DNA of 43,008 nt. Source: Lachnospiraceae bacterium (GTDB taxonomy: Bacteria > Bacillota > Clostridia > Lachnospirales > Lachnospiraceae). The first letter of the stretch is position 1; every line of letters begins with the position of its first letter. Positions 7,865 through 17,388 of this stretch are shown here, piece after piece. Location: NCBI GenBank assembly GCA_022510605.1, contig JAFLTB010000015.1:1-43008 (forward strand), given 5' to 3'. Below the pieces are notes generated by a model. The model did not search any database, was not told the DNA's origin, and saw only the letters and a program-made list of their open reading frames with translations. Both the position numbers and the translations under genes were made by a program.

Positions 7865-8709
7865 AGGTGGAAATGGCAGAAAGCGCTGGATTCTGTTTTG
7901 GAGTAAAACGGGCAGTAGATACCGTATACCGGCTGTCTGAGGGCGGAGAGAATAAAGTGTGCACGTTAGGGCCTATTATCCACAACGAGCAGGTGGTGGC
8001 GGATTTGGAGGCCCGGGGTGTCCGGGCGGCAGACCGTCTGGAAGATATTTCCGACAAAAAAAATACCACACTGGTGATTCGCTCCCACGGAGTGGCAAAA
8101 CAGGTGATAGAGGAACTAAAGAGGCAGGGAATTTCCTATGAGGATGCCACCTGTCCTTTTGTGAAAAAAATCCACGAGACAGTCTCTGTGCACAGCCAGA
8201 ATGGGTACGCCATTGTTATCATTGGTTCCGCTTCCCACCCGGAGGTACAGGGGATTTTGGGATGGACGGAAGGGAGCGGCCATGTCATTGAGACGCCAGA
8301 GGAGGCAGAGGCCTTTACCCTTGAAAATCCCGCTCAAAAAATCTGTGTAGTGGCACAAACGACATTTAATTACAAAAAATTTCAAGAATTAGTTGAAATT
8401 CTTTCAAAAAAAGGTTATGATATACTTGCTGTGAATACGATATGTAATGCCACTTCTACCAGACAGAAGGAGGCAGAGGAACTGGCAGGACGTTCAGAAG
8501 CCATGTTAGTGATTGGCGGAAGACACAGTTCCAATTCCAGAAAATTGTATGAAATTTGTAAAAATCAGTGTGAAAACACTTTTTTTATACAGACAGCATA
8601 TGATTTAAGAGACATTCCTCTTGATTCATTTGCAAGCCTAGGTATTACCGCTGGGGCATCCACCCCAAATAATATTATTCAGGAGGTTCGAAAGGCATGT
8701 CAGAGTTAA
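7861..8709 (+). CDS. ispH: 4-hydroxy-3-methylbut-2-enyl diphosphate reductase
   Basis: Iron-sulfur enzyme of the last step of the MEP pathway, giving isopentenyl and dimethylallyl diphosphate. All three cluster cysteines are visible in context: AGFCFGVKRAV, DATCPFVKKIH and NTICNATSTRQ. The HEPVHN-like substrate histidines (GPIIHN, IRSHG) and TAGASTPNNII are also present. It is 282 residues long. In several Clostridia this enzyme is fused to ribosomal protein S1. Here the two are separate, but ispH runs 13 bases into rpsA in another frame, and the rpsA ribosome binding site lies inside ispH. Confidence 0.97.
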   Translation: MKVEMAESAGFCFGVKRAVDTVYRLSEGGENKVCTLGPIIHNEQVVADLEARGVRAADRLEDISDKKNTTLVIRSHGVAKQVIEELKRQGISYEDATCPFVKKIHETVSVHSQNGYAIVIIGSASHPEVQGILGWTEGSGHVIETPEEAEAFTLENPAQKICVVAQTTFNYKKFQELVEILSKKGYDILAVNTICNATSTRQKEAEELAGRSEAMLVIGGRHSSNSRKLYEICKNQCENTFFIQTAYDLRDIPLDSFASLGITAGASTPNNIIQEVRKACQS

Positions 8710-9959
8710 GTTTTGAAGAAATGTTGAAGGATTCAGTAAAAACAATCCACAATGGTGAGGTTGTAGAAGGGACAGTTATCGGAGTTAAGGATAATGAAAT
8801 TATCTTAAACATTGGATATAAAGCAGATGGTATCTTGACGAAGAATGAATACAGCAACAATGCAGACGTTGACTTAACAGCCGAGGTAAAGCCGGGTGAC
8901 CAGATGACGGTTAAGGTACTGAAGGTCAATGACGGTGAAGGTCAGGTTATCCTCACCTACAAGAGATTACAGCAGGATAAGATGAACAAGCGCTTCGAGG
9001 AGGCCTTTGAGAACAAGGAGGTACTGACAGGTACGGTAACCGAGGTGTTAAAGGGCGGTTTAAGCGTTGCCTATGGAGAGGGACGGGTATTTGTCCCTGC
9101 CAGTCTCGTATCGGATATATATGAGAGAGATTTGTCCAAGTACCTCAATCAGGAGATTGAGTTTGTTCTCACCGAGGTAAATCCGCATAAGAGAAGAATC
9201 ATCGGCGACCGCAAGCAGTTGATTGTGGAGAAGAAAAAGCAGATGCAGCAGGAACTGCTGGAGCGGATTGAAGTTGGTATGATGGTCGAGGGTACCGTAA
9301 AGAATCTTACGGACTTTGGTGCCTTCATTGATTTGGGCGGAGCAGACGGCCTGCTTCACATCTCCGAGATGTCCTGGGGCCGTGTCGATGATCCAAAAAA
9401 GATGTTTAAGGTGGGCGACGTGGTGAATGTGATGATTAAGGACATTTCCGACACCAAGATTGCCCTTACCATGAAACTGGAGGAAAACAACCCCTGGAAG
9501 GATGCCGCAGAGAAATATCAGATTGGCACAGACATTACCGGCCGGGTTGCCAGAATGACCGATTTTGGTGCCTTTATCGAATTGGAAGAAGGAATTGATG
9601 CCTTGCTTCATGTTTCCCAGATTTCCATAGAACATGTGGAAAAGCCGTCGGATGTATTGAAGCCAGGACAGGAGATTACGGCCAGAATCGTAGACTTTAA
9701 TGAAGATACGAAGAAAATCAGCCTGAGCGTTAAAGCTATTGAAATTGAGGAAAGGAAAGCGGCTGAACCGGAGGAGGAAGCACCGGCTGAAGAGTCGGTG
9801 GCAGAAGAGCCGGCTGCGGAGGAACCTGCGATAGAAGAAACTACTGTTAAGGAAGAAGTAATTGCCGAGGCGCCAGTCTCTGAATCGGCAGAGGAAACGG
9901 TAGAAGAAGCAGTGCCAGAAACGGAAGAACCAGTTTCTGAAGAAACTGCTGACGAATAA
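8697..9959 (+). CDS. rpsA: 30S ribosomal protein S1 family protein
   Basis: RNA-binding protein with four S1 repeats at about residues 18-90, 106-170, 191-259 and 276-345. The last two carry the clear LTDFGAFIDL and MTDFGAFIEL signatures. A low-complexity acidic tail of about 68 residues rich in Glu, Ala, Pro and Val follows; it is unusual in length and is probably disordered. The start ATG lies 9 bases after AGGAGGT, inside the end of ispH. The family helps bind mRNA to the 30S subunit, although low-GC Gram-positive S1 homologues are shorter than the six-repeat E. coli protein. Confidence 0.93.
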   Translation: MSELSFEEMLKDSVKTIHNGEVVEGTVIGVKDNEIILNIGYKADGILTKNEYSNNADVDLTAEVKPGDQMTVKVLKVNDGEGQVILTYKRLQQDKMNKRFEEAFENKEVLTGTVTEVLKGGLSVAYGEGRVFVPASLVSDIYERDLSKYLNQEIEFVLTEVNPHKRRIIGDRKQLIVEKKKQMQQELLERIEVGMMVEGTVKNLTDFGAFIDLGGADGLLHISEMSWGRVDDPKKMFKVGDVVNVMIKDISDTKIALTMKLEENNPWKDAAEKYQIGTDITGRVARMTDFGAFIELEEGIDALLHVSQISIEHVEKPSDVLKPGQEITARIVDFNEDTKKISLSVKAIEIEERKAAEPEEEAPAEESVAEEPAAEEPAIEETTVKEEVIAEAPVSESAEETVEEAVPETEEPVSEETADE

Positions 9960-9987
9960 ATAGGAGACTGAGAAGGGATGAGGAATT

Positions 9988-10767
9988 ATGTCAGATAACT
10001 ACGAAGATTTTCAAAAAGAATACTTGCGTTTGTCGGGAATTGACCTGACTTCTTACAAAGAAAATCAGATGAAGCGCAGGATAGAAAGTTTCATGGAAAA
10101 ATATGAGACCTCCGGTTATGATAATTTTCTGAAACTGTTAAAGTCAGATAGCGAGGTGTATGATAAGTTTATTACCTATCTCACCATAAACGTTTCTGAG
10201 TTTTATCGGAATCCGGCGCAATGGCAGATTTTGGAGAAAGAGATTCTGCCGGAATTAATGCAAAAGTTCGGGAAACGGATTAAAATCTGGAGTGCTGCCT
10301 GTTCTACCGGGGATGAACCCTATTCCCTGGCGATGGTTTTAAGTGATTTTATGCCTTTGAACCAAATCCAGATTATTGCCACGGATTTAGACAACGAAGT
10401 GCTGGCAAAGGCAAAAAAAGGATACTATTCGGAAAAGAGCATACAGGGGCTTCCGAAAAAATATCAGGATCGTTTCATTGAGAGGGACAAAACCGGTATT
10501 GTCAAGGTGTCCGATGAATTGCGCTCCTGTATTACCTTTAAGCAGCACGATTTGTTAAAGGATCCTTATCCACAGGATATCCATATAATTGTGTGTAGGA
10601 ATGTAACGATTTATTTTACCGAAGAAGCAAAGCAGAGGGTATATACAAATTTTGCTTCTGCCCTGCCTGTGGGAGGATACCTCTTTGTGGGAAGCACCGA
10701 ACAGATTATCGGAGCTAGCAAATATGGATTCCAAAGTGTGAAATCTTTCTTTTACAAAAAACAATAA
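9988..10767 (+). CDS. cheR: CheR-type protein-glutamate methyltransferase
   Basis: SAM-dependent methyltransferase of chemoreceptor glutamates. The 259 residues cover an N-terminal helical domain and the catalytic domain with TINVSEFYRNPAQW, the SAM motif SAACSTGDEPYSLAM, IIATDLDNEVLAKAKKG and IIVCRNVTIYFTEEA. It has no added TPR or PAS domain. No other chemotaxis gene is in the window; it is the last gene of a housekeeping run and ends in a strong terminator. It may serve a chemotaxis system encoded elsewhere or methylate another target. Confidence 0.93.
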   Translation: MSDNYEDFQKEYLRLSGIDLTSYKENQMKRRIESFMEKYETSGYDNFLKLLKSDSEVYDKFITYLTINVSEFYRNPAQWQILEKEILPELMQKFGKRIKIWSAACSTGDEPYSLAMVLSDFMPLNQIQIIATDLDNEVLAKAKKGYYSEKSIQGLPKKYQDRFIERDKTGIVKVSDELRSCITFKQHDLLKDPYPQDIHIIVCRNVTIYFTEEAKQRVYTNFASALPVGGYLFVGSTEQIIGASKYGFQSVKSFFYKKQ

Positions 10768-10783
10768 TATGTAATAAAAACAT

Positions 10784-10841
10784 AAAATCCACGAATTGGC
10801 TGAAGCAGATAGGATGCTTTGTGCTGATTTGTGGATTTTTT
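10784..10841 (+). terminator. Intrinsic terminator after cheR
   Basis: A 17 bp stem including several G-T pairs (10784-10800 with 10823-10839) is followed by TTTTTT. It ends the relQ-to-cheR run. The left edge of repeat copy 2 abuts its T-run. Confidence 0.85.
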
Positions 10842-11031
10842 GAGTTTCCATATTTTTAATTTTATGTGTAAAAAGCACTCATCACAGAAAGTGATGAGTG
10901 AATATGCACAGGAATTGCACAGGGAAAACTCGTTTTCCAGATGCGATTCTGGTGCATATTGACATTGCCGCTTTTAGCGGCAAGTCTTTTTTACACAAAA
11001 ATACAGTTTATTAACAAAATACGAAAACTCA
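10841..11031 (+). repeat. Structured interspersed repeat, copy 2 (complete)
   Basis: A 191 bp element bounded by inverted ends TGAGTTTCC (10841-10849) and GAAAACTCA (11023-11031). Internal order: closing stem GTGTAAAAAG (10866-10875) / CTTTTTTACAC (10986-10996); hairpin CACTCATCAC/GTGATGAGTG (10876-10900); a roughly 29 bp imperfect hairpin from AATATGCAC (10901) to GTGCATATT (10960), capped by GGAAAAC-TC-GTTTTCC; hairpin TTGCCGC/GCGGCAA (10965-10983). The 10-base GTGGATTTTT occurs just before it (10831-10840) and again three bases after it (11035-11044), like a target-site duplication. It fills the gap between cheR and plsX. Confidence 0.88.
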
Positions 11032-11045
11032 GGCGTGGATTTTTC

Positions 11046-11074
11046 TTGCTTTTTGGGCAATTTTTTAGTATATT
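11046..11074 (+). promoter_or_regulatory. Sigma-A-like promoter for plsX
   Basis: TTGCTT (11046-11051) and TATATT (11069-11074) have 17-base spacing. The site lies just outside the right end of repeat copy 2 and about 64 bases before plsX. Confidence 0.55.
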
Positions 11075-11137
11075 TATACCATATGGACAAATGTAAAATG
11101 AAAATATAGGAATGTATTTAGATGGAGGATTGACAGG

Positions 11138-12142
11138 ATGGAACAGGTAGTAGTGGCCCTGGATGCCATGGGCGGCGATTATGCACCGGAGGAGACCGTA
11201 AAAGGCGCTGTGGAAGCAGTGGCCGAGCATCCCGAAATTAAAGTAATCCTGGTGGGAAAAGAGGAGAGTATCCGTTCCTGCCTGGCGGGATATACCTATG
11301 CAGAGGAAAATATTGATGTGGTAAATGCCACAGAGGTGATTGATATGGGAGAAGTTCCCACTAAGGCCATCCGGGAGAAGAAGGATTCTTCCCTGGTAGT
11401 TGCCATGAAGCTGGTCCGGGAGGGCCAGGCAGACGCTGTAGTATCTGCGGGAAGCACCGGAGCCATATTAGTGGGCGGTCAAATGATAGTGGGCCGGATT
11501 AAAGGCATTAAAAGACCGGCACTGGCACCATTTCTTCCATCCAAACAGGGCTTTTCCCTTCTCATTGACTGCGGGGCCAATGTGGATGCCAGACCGGAGC
11601 ATTTGCTCCAGTTTGCCCAGATGGGCTCTGTATATTTTGAACATGTCATGGGGAAGAAGAATCCTACCGTTGGCATTGTCAACATCGGTACGGAGGAGGA
11701 AAAGGGAAACCAGTTGGTGAAAGAGACCTATCCCCTGCTTCGTGACTGTAAGGCTCTTAACTTCATCGGCAGTGTGGAGGCCAGGGAGATTCCAAAAGGC
11801 GGTGCCGATATTCTGGTCTGCGAGGCCTTTGTAGGCAATGTAATACTGAAATTCTTTGAGGGCGTGGCAAAGACCTTCTTAGGCTGTATTAAAGAGGGGC
11901 TGATGGCAAATCTCCGCACTAAATTAGGAGCTGCCATGGTAAAACCGGCCTTAAAAGGGCTGGTCAATACCTTTGATGTCAGCAGCCAGGGCGGTGCGCC
12001 TTTGCTGGGACTGAATGGTCTGGTGGTAAAGGCCCATGGCAACTCTAAGAGCAGTGAAATCAAAACAGCCATCTGCCAGTGCATCACTTTTAAGAAAAAT
12101 AACATCAATGATCGAATCCGGGATATGATTCAGAAAGGATAG
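11138..12142 (+). CDS. plsX: Phosphate acyltransferase PlsX
   Basis: Peripheral membrane enzyme converting acyl-ACP to acyl-phosphate, the acyl donor for PlsY in phospholipid synthesis. The 334-residue protein has the family features VALDAMGGDYAPEETV, SAGSTGAILVGG, the GIVNIGTEEEKGN segment and ADILVCEAFVGNVILKFFEG. In many Firmicutes acpP lies between plsX and rnc; here rnc follows after only two bases, so acyl carrier protein must be encoded elsewhere. Confidence 0.96.
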   Translation: MEQVVVALDAMGGDYAPEETVKGAVEAVAEHPEIKVILVGKEESIRSCLAGYTYAEENIDVVNATEVIDMGEVPTKAIREKKDSSLVVAMKLVREGQADAVVSAGSTGAILVGGQMIVGRIKGIKRPALAPFLPSKQGFSLLIDCGANVDARPEHLLQFAQMGSVYFEHVMGKKNPTVGIVNIGTEEEKGNQLVKETYPLLRDCKALNFIGSVEAREIPKGGADILVCEAFVGNVILKFFEGVAKTFLGCIKEGLMANLRTKLGAAMVKPALKGLVNTFDVSSQGGAPLLGLNGLVVKAHGNSKSSEIKTAICQCITFKKNNINDRIRDMIQKG

Positions 12143-12144
12143 TT

Positions 12145-12879
12145 ATGAGCGGCGACCGGCTTCCAAAATTGCAGGAAACAATCGGATATACCTTTCAAAA
12201 TAAAAAATTATTGCAAAATGCTCTGACCCACAGTTCCTATGCCAATGAGAGGCACTGGAACTATGAGACCAACAATGAACGGCTGGAATTTCTGGGGGAT
12301 GCGGTGTTAGAGATGGTCAGCAGTGAATTTATTTTCCAGAATAACCCCCATATGGTAGAAGGGAAAATGACAACTCTGCGGGCCAGTCTGGTCTGCGAGA
12401 TGAGTTTGGCTACCTCTGCCAGAGAGATTCATCTGGGAGAATATTTGTATCTGGGTAAGGGTGAAATACGAACAGGCGGAGATAAACGGGATTCCATTTT
12501 GTCAGATGCCTTTGAAGCGTTAATTGGTGCTATTTATCTGGATGGCGGGTATTCCCCAGCCAGGGAATTTATCACCCGGTATGTCTTGTCGGATATTGAA
12601 AACCGACAGTTGTTTTATGACAGCAAGACCATTCTTCAGGAAATTATTCAGGGACAGATGCACCAGGGGACAGATATTACCTACCCGGTGGATAAAGAAG
12701 AGGGGCCGGACCACGATAAACAGTTCGAGGTGTACTGCCGGATTAACGGTACAAATTATGGACGAGGCTGCGGCCGGACGAAAAAAGCGGCAGAACAAAG
12801 AGCCGCTTATGAGACAATACTGATGCTGCGGGAAGAAATCAGTGCGAATGGAGGAAAACATGTATCTAAAGAGCATTGA
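12145..12879 (+). CDS. rnc: Ribonuclease III
   Basis: Double-strand-specific endoribonuclease for rRNA processing and RNA decay. The 244 residues hold the catalytic domain with signature NERLEFLGDAVLEM, a second acidic site DAFEALIGAIYLDGG, and a C-terminal double-stranded RNA-binding domain starting near residue 165 (ILQEIIQG) and ending in GRTKKAAEQRAAYE. It starts two bases after plsX and its end overlaps smc by 20 bases. Confidence 0.96.
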   Translation: MSGDRLPKLQETIGYTFQNKKLLQNALTHSSYANERHWNYETNNERLEFLGDAVLEMVSSEFIFQNNPHMVEGKMTTLRASLVCEMSLATSAREIHLGEYLYLGKGEIRTGGDKRDSILSDAFEALIGAIYLDGGYSPAREFITRYVLSDIENRQLFYDSKTILQEIIQGQMHQGTDITYPVDKEEGPDHDKQFEVYCRINGTNYGRGCGRTKKAAEQRAAYETILMLREEISANGGKHVSKEH

Positions 12880-15800
12880 AGTGCATGGATTTAAGTCCTT
12901 TGCCAATAAATTGATTTTTGAATTTCATAACGGAATTACTGGTATTGTTGGCCCCAACGGAAGCGGGAAAAGCAATGTGGCCGATGCGGTGCGCTGGGTA
13001 TTAGGAGAGCAAAGCGCCAAGCAGCTGCGTGGCTCCAGTATGCAGGATGTAATTTTTTCCGGTACAGAAATGCGCAAGCCACAGAGTTATGCCTCCGTGG
13101 CGCTGACCATATCCAATGAGGACCACAAACTGAATCTGCCCTATGAGGAGGTTCAGGTGGCCAGACGGGTGTACCGCTCCGGCGAGAGTGAATATCTGTT
13201 AAACGGTGTTACCTGTCGTCTGAAGGATGTGCAGGAACTGTTTTTTGACACCGGTATCGGTAAAGAGGGATACTCTATTATCGGCCAGGGTCAGATTGAC
13301 CGAATCTTAAGCGGTAAACCCGAGGAGCGCCGGGAGCTCTTTGACGAGGCAGCAGGTATTGTTAAATTCAAAAAACGAAAGGCGACCGCAGAGAAAAATC
13401 TGGAAATCGAGAGCCAGAACCTTCTCCGTGTCCAGGACATTCTGGCAGAACTGGAGAGACAGGTGGGTCCTCTGGAAGAGCAATCCCGGAAAGCAAGGGA
13501 ATATCTGAATCTGAAAGAAGAATTGAAACGCCTGGAGATTGGTCTGTTTCTTATGGACTATGACAGTCTGCAAAAGGAAATTGAGGAGATTAATACCAAC
13601 GCTGACAATACCAGAAAAGAACTGGAGGCGGCCAAGGAGGAAAAGGAGCAGTCCAAATCCCAGTATGACGCAGTAGAGGAGACGATTGCCGAATTTGACC
13701 GCTCCATTGAGAGAAATAAAGAAAAGGTCAACCAGAACCGGCTTCTCATGACGAATTTTGAGAGCGAGGTTCGTATTACAAAGGAAAAAATTGCGGCGGC
13801 AGATCAGGGCCGGGAATATTACAGAGAGCGTATGGAAGCCCTGTCAGAAAACCGCAGAGTGACAGAAACAGAATTGACAGAATATAAAGAGAACCAGAAG
13901 GAAGCGCTGGAAACTCTTTCTGCCATGCAGAAAAGTGAGCAGGAAGCACAGGAGAAGCTGACAGCACTGGAAAAGGAGATTGTAGAAAAAGAGATTCAGT
14001 TAAACGAGGAGAACGAAGCTATTCTGGCGGCAGTGAATGATTCGGCCCAGATTACAGTGGAGCAGCAGAAGGCCAAATCCATGCTGGAGCAGAACAGCAT
14101 TCGAAAGGCGGAACTGAATCAGAAAATATTATCCAATAAATCCCAGGTTTCCTCGGCAACAGAGGAGATGGAACGGGAGGAGGAAGCCCTGAAGGCGGCG
14201 AAAAAAGAACTGGACAATGAATATGTGGCCAGAAAAGCAATTCTTGCCCAGGCGGACGGCGTCAGAGAGGATATAAAAAAATACCGGCAGGAACAACAGA
14301 AGATACAGGCACGCTATCATATGAAAAGTTCCCAGCTGGCCTCCCTGAAAAACATTGCGGAGCGCTATGACGGCTATGGCCAGAGCATCCGGCGGGTTAT
14401 GGAGCAGAAGGACAAGCATCCAGGACTGATTGGCGTGGTAGCCGATATTATTTCCGTGGAAGACAAATATGAGACAGCTGTAGAAACCGCACTTGGCGGC
14501 AACATCCAGAATATTGTCACCGAGGATGAGCAGGTTGCCAGAGAGATGATTGAATTGTTAAAGGAACATCATTATGGACGGGCTACCTTCCTTCCCCTTA
14601 CCACCGTTACACCAAAACGGGAAAGCGCTTTTTCTGAGGAAATTCTCTCGGAAAAGGGTGTTCTTGGAAACGTGGCTTCCCATGTGAAAAGGGAATCAAA
14701 ATACGATAAAGTGGTAGAATATTTGCTGGGGCGCTATCTGTTAGTTGATACGATTGAAAATGCCCTGAGAATCAGTAGAAAGAACCACTATTCCCTCCGC
14801 ATTGTCACTCTGGAGGGAGAACTGTTAAATCCTGGCGGTTCTCTGTCTGGCGGTGCCTTTAAGAATAACAGTAATCTGTTGGGACGCCGCCGGGAGATGG
14901 ATACTCTGTCTGCCTCCATTGAGAAAATAAAAGAGGAATTAGAGGAGCAGAAGGAGAAAATCCACCAGGCAGAAAAGCAGGTAGAAGAACTGGTACAGCA
15001 GGCCAATGCCAAAAATGAAGTGTTAAAGGAACTGGAAGTGAAGAAAAACACGGCAGCCATTAAATATGAGCAGGCGGTATCGGTAAAAGAACAAAAGGAA
15101 AAAGAATATCTGACGATTGCCAATGACGGTCAGGAAATTGAGAACCAGAAAACTCTTCTGGAGGATTCCCTGTCCCGTATCGGTCATAAACTGGAGGAGA
15201 GCCAGACCAGGGAAGAGCAGGCTAAGGAAATGGTGCAAAAGCTCACACAGGAACTGGAGGCTTCCCATGAGGAACAGACCCAGTATCAGGATACCCTGGC
15301 GGGAATCCGGCTGGAAATTTCTTCCTTCCAGCAGAAAAACAATTATATTTCGGAAAATATACAGCGTCTGGAAAACCAGCTGGCAGAGTTGACCTCGGAG
15401 TACAATCGTCTTACGGAAGAGCAAAACCATTCCGATGATGCCGTGGAGGAGATGAAGCAGGCCATTACCGGTTTTGAACAAAAGCACGAGGCGCTGGGAA
15501 AAGAGATTGAAACCCTTCTAACTGCCATTGAGGAGGAAACCGGGAAAAAAGAGGAAATGATGGCGTCCCAGAAGGATTTCTTTGACAAGCGGGATGCGTT
15601 GATGGAACACATCAATGAATTGAATAAAGAAGGCTTCCGGCTGGATTCACGAAAGAATCATCTGGAGGAGCGGCTGGAGAACAAAGTGGATTATATGTGG
15701 AATGAGTATGAACTCACCTACCACAATGCGAAGGAATATGAGATTGACAGTACCATCTCCTATACCCGGATGAAAGCCAATGTAGGGGAAACCCGGACGA

Positions 15801-16423
15801 AAATCCGGGATTTGGGTGAAGTGAATGTCAATGCCATTGAGGATTACAAATCGGTCAGTGAGCGGTACGAACTTCTGAAAACCCAGCACGACGATTTAAT
15901 TGAGTCCGAAGAGGCGTTAAAGAAAATCATTATGGATTTGGACGAGGAGATGCGCCGCCAGTTTACAGAAAAATTTGCCGATATCCAAAAGCAGTTTGAC
16001 AAGGTATTCCGGGAACTCTTTGGGGGCGGCAAGGGAACGCTGGAGTTAGTGGAGGACGAGGATGTACTGGAGGCAGGCATTACCATCAATGCCCAGCCGC
16101 CAGGAAAAAAACTTACCAATATGATGCAGTTATCGGGGGGAGAGAAGGCACTGACAGCCATTGCCCTGTTATTTGCCATCCAGAATTTGAAACCGTCTCC
16201 CTTTTGCCTGTTGGACGAAATTGAAGCGGCACTTGACGATTCCAACGTAAAACGGTATGCTAAGTATCTACATAAACTAACAAAGAACACACAGTTTATT
16301 GTCATTACCCATCGAAAGGGAACCATGGAAGCGGCCGATGTCCTTTATGGTATTACCATGCAGGAAAAGGGCGTGTCCACCCTGGTATCCGTCAAATTGA
16401 TTGAGGAGCAGTTAGAGCCTTAA
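12860..16423 (+). CDS. smc: Chromosome segregation protein SMC
   Basis: ATPase of the condensin complex that compacts and separates chromosomes with ScpA and ScpB. It is 1187 residues, the normal length. Domains: N-terminal head with Walker [17 protein letters not shown], a long coiled coil (about 165-500), hinge (about 515-650, with [12 protein letters not shown]), a second coiled coil (about 670-1010), and C-terminal head with signature [17 protein letters not shown] and Walker [14 protein letters not shown] place the start at 12860 because GGAGG lies just upstream, inside rnc; the in-frame GTG at 12842 is less likely. Confidence 0.97.
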   Translation: MYLKSIEVHGFKSFANKLIFEFHNGITGIVGPNGSGKSNVADAVRWVLGEQSAKQLRGSSMQDVIFSGTEMRKPQSYASVALTISNEDHKLNLPYEEVQVARRVYRSGESEYLLNGVTCRLKDVQELFFDTGIGKEGYSIIGQGQIDRILSGKPEERRELFDEAAGIVKFKKRKATAEKNLEIESQNLLRVQDILAELERQVGPLEEQSRKAREYLNLKEELKRLEIGLFLMDYDSLQKEIEEINTNADNTRKELEAAKEEKEQSKSQYDAVEETIAEFDRSIERNKEKVNQNRLLMTNFESEVRITKEKIAAADQGREYYRERMEALSENRRVTETELTEYKENQKEALETLSAMQKSEQEAQEKLTALEKEIVEKEIQLNEENEAILAAVNDSAQITVEQQKAKSMLEQNSIRKAELNQKILSNKSQVSSATEEMEREEEALKAAKKELDNEYVARKAILAQADGVREDIKKYRQEQQKIQARYHMKSSQLASLKNIAERYDGYGQSIRRVMEQKDKHPGLIGVVADIISVEDKYETAVETALGGNIQNIVTEDEQVAREMIELLKEHHYGRATFLPLTTVTPKRESAFSEEILSEKGVLGNVASHVKRESKYDKVVEYLLGRYLLVDTIENALRISRKNHYSLRIVTLEGELLNPGGSLSGGAFKNNSNLLGRRREMDTLSASIEKIKEELEEQKEKIHQAEKQVEELVQQANAKNEVLKELEVKKNTAAIKYEQAVSVKEQKEKEYLTIANDGQEIENQKTLLEDSLSRIGHKLEESQTREEQAKEMVQKLTQELEASHEEQTQYQDTLAGIRLEISSFQQKNNYISENIQRLENQLAELTSEYNRLTEEQNHSDDAVEEMKQAITGFEQKHEALGKEIETLLTAIEEETGKKEEMMASQKDFFDKRDALMEHINELNKEGFRLDSRKNHLEERLENKVDYMWNEYELTYHNAKEYEIDSTISYTRMKANVGETRTKIRDLGEVNVNAIEDYKSVSERYELLKTQHDDLIESEEALKKIIMDLDEEMRRQFTEKFADIQKQFDKVFRELFGGGKGTLELVEDEDVLEAGITINAQPPGKKLTNMMQLSGGEKALTAIALLFAIQNLKPSPFCLLDEIEAALDDSNVKRYAKYLHKLTKNTQFIVITHRKGTMEAADVLYGITMQEKGVSTLVSVKLIEEQLEP

Positions 16424-16436
16424 AAGGGAGGATTTT

Positions 16437-17357
16437 ATGGAAGAAAAAGTAGGATTTTTCAAAAAGTTAAAAAATGGACTGGAAAAGACGAGAAAGTCCT
16501 TCGTGTCGGGAGTGGATTCCCTTTTTACCGGATTTTCCGAACTCGATGATGAGTTTTATGAGGAACTGGAAGAACTGCTCATTATGGGTGACATCGGTGT
16601 CAATACCACCATGAGCATTATTGATGGTTTGAAGGAGAGAGTCCGGGAGGAGAAGATAAAGGAGGCCAGCGCCTGCAAACAATTGTTAATTGATACAATT
16701 AAAGAACAGATGCAGGTACATGAGGAAGCCTATGAATTTCTGGAGCGTAAAGCTGTTCTTTTGTTGATTGGTGTCAACGGGGTGGGAAAAACCACCAGCG
16801 TTGGTAAACTGGCGGGTCAGTTTAAGAACATGGGAAAAAAAGTAATGTTGGCGGCGGCGGATACCTTCCGTGCCGGAGCCATTGACCAGTTAAAGGAATG
16901 GGCCGGCCGCGCCGGTGTGGAAATCATTGCGGGACAGGAGGGCTCTGACCCGGCGGCCATCGTCTATGATGCCGTGGCGGCAGCTAAGGCCAGAGATGTA
17001 GACCTTCTTCTCTGCGACACTGCGGGACGACTGCATAACAAGAAAAATCTTATGGCCGAGCTTCATAAAATTCATACGATTATTGAAAAAGAGTATCCAG
17101 ATGCTCTGTTGGAGACACTGATTGTAGTGGATGGCACCACGGGCCAGAATGCACTGGCTCAGGCAAAGGAATTCAGCGAAGTGGCCGATGTATCCGGCGT
17201 GATTTTAACCAAGTTAGATGGCACCGCCAAAGGCGGCATCGCCATTGCTATCCAGTCGGAGTTAAATATTCCGGTAAAATATATCGGAATCGGTGAGCAG
17301 ATGGGAGATTTACAGCGGTTTGACGCCGAAGAATTTGTAAACGCATTGTTTGAATAA
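16437..17357 (+). CDS. ftsY: Signal recognition particle receptor FtsY
   Basis: SRP-family GTPase that docks ribosome-nascent chain complexes at the membrane for co-translational insertion. The 306-residue protein has a helical N domain and a G domain with G1 [40 protein letters not shown] and [10 protein letters not shown]. The long acidic A domain of the E. coli protein is missing, as is usual in Firmicutes. It follows smc by 13 bases with its own GGGAGG site; smc-ftsY is a conserved pair. Confidence 0.96.
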   Translation: MEEKVGFFKKLKNGLEKTRKSFVSGVDSLFTGFSELDDEFYEELEELLIMGDIGVNTTMSIIDGLKERVREEKIKEASACKQLLIDTIKEQMQVHEEAYEFLERKAVLLLIGVNGVGKTTSVGKLAGQFKNMGKKVMLAAADTFRAGAIDQLKEWAGRAGVEIIAGQEGSDPAAIVYDAVAAAKARDVDLLLCDTAGRLHNKKNLMAELHKIHTIIEKEYPDALLETLIVVDGTTGQNALAQAKEFSEVADVSGVILTKLDGTAKGGIAIAIQSELNIPVKYIGIGEQMGDLQRFDAEEFVNALFE

Positions 17358-17388
17358 AGAGTATGGAAGCAGGAAAGGTACTATCATC

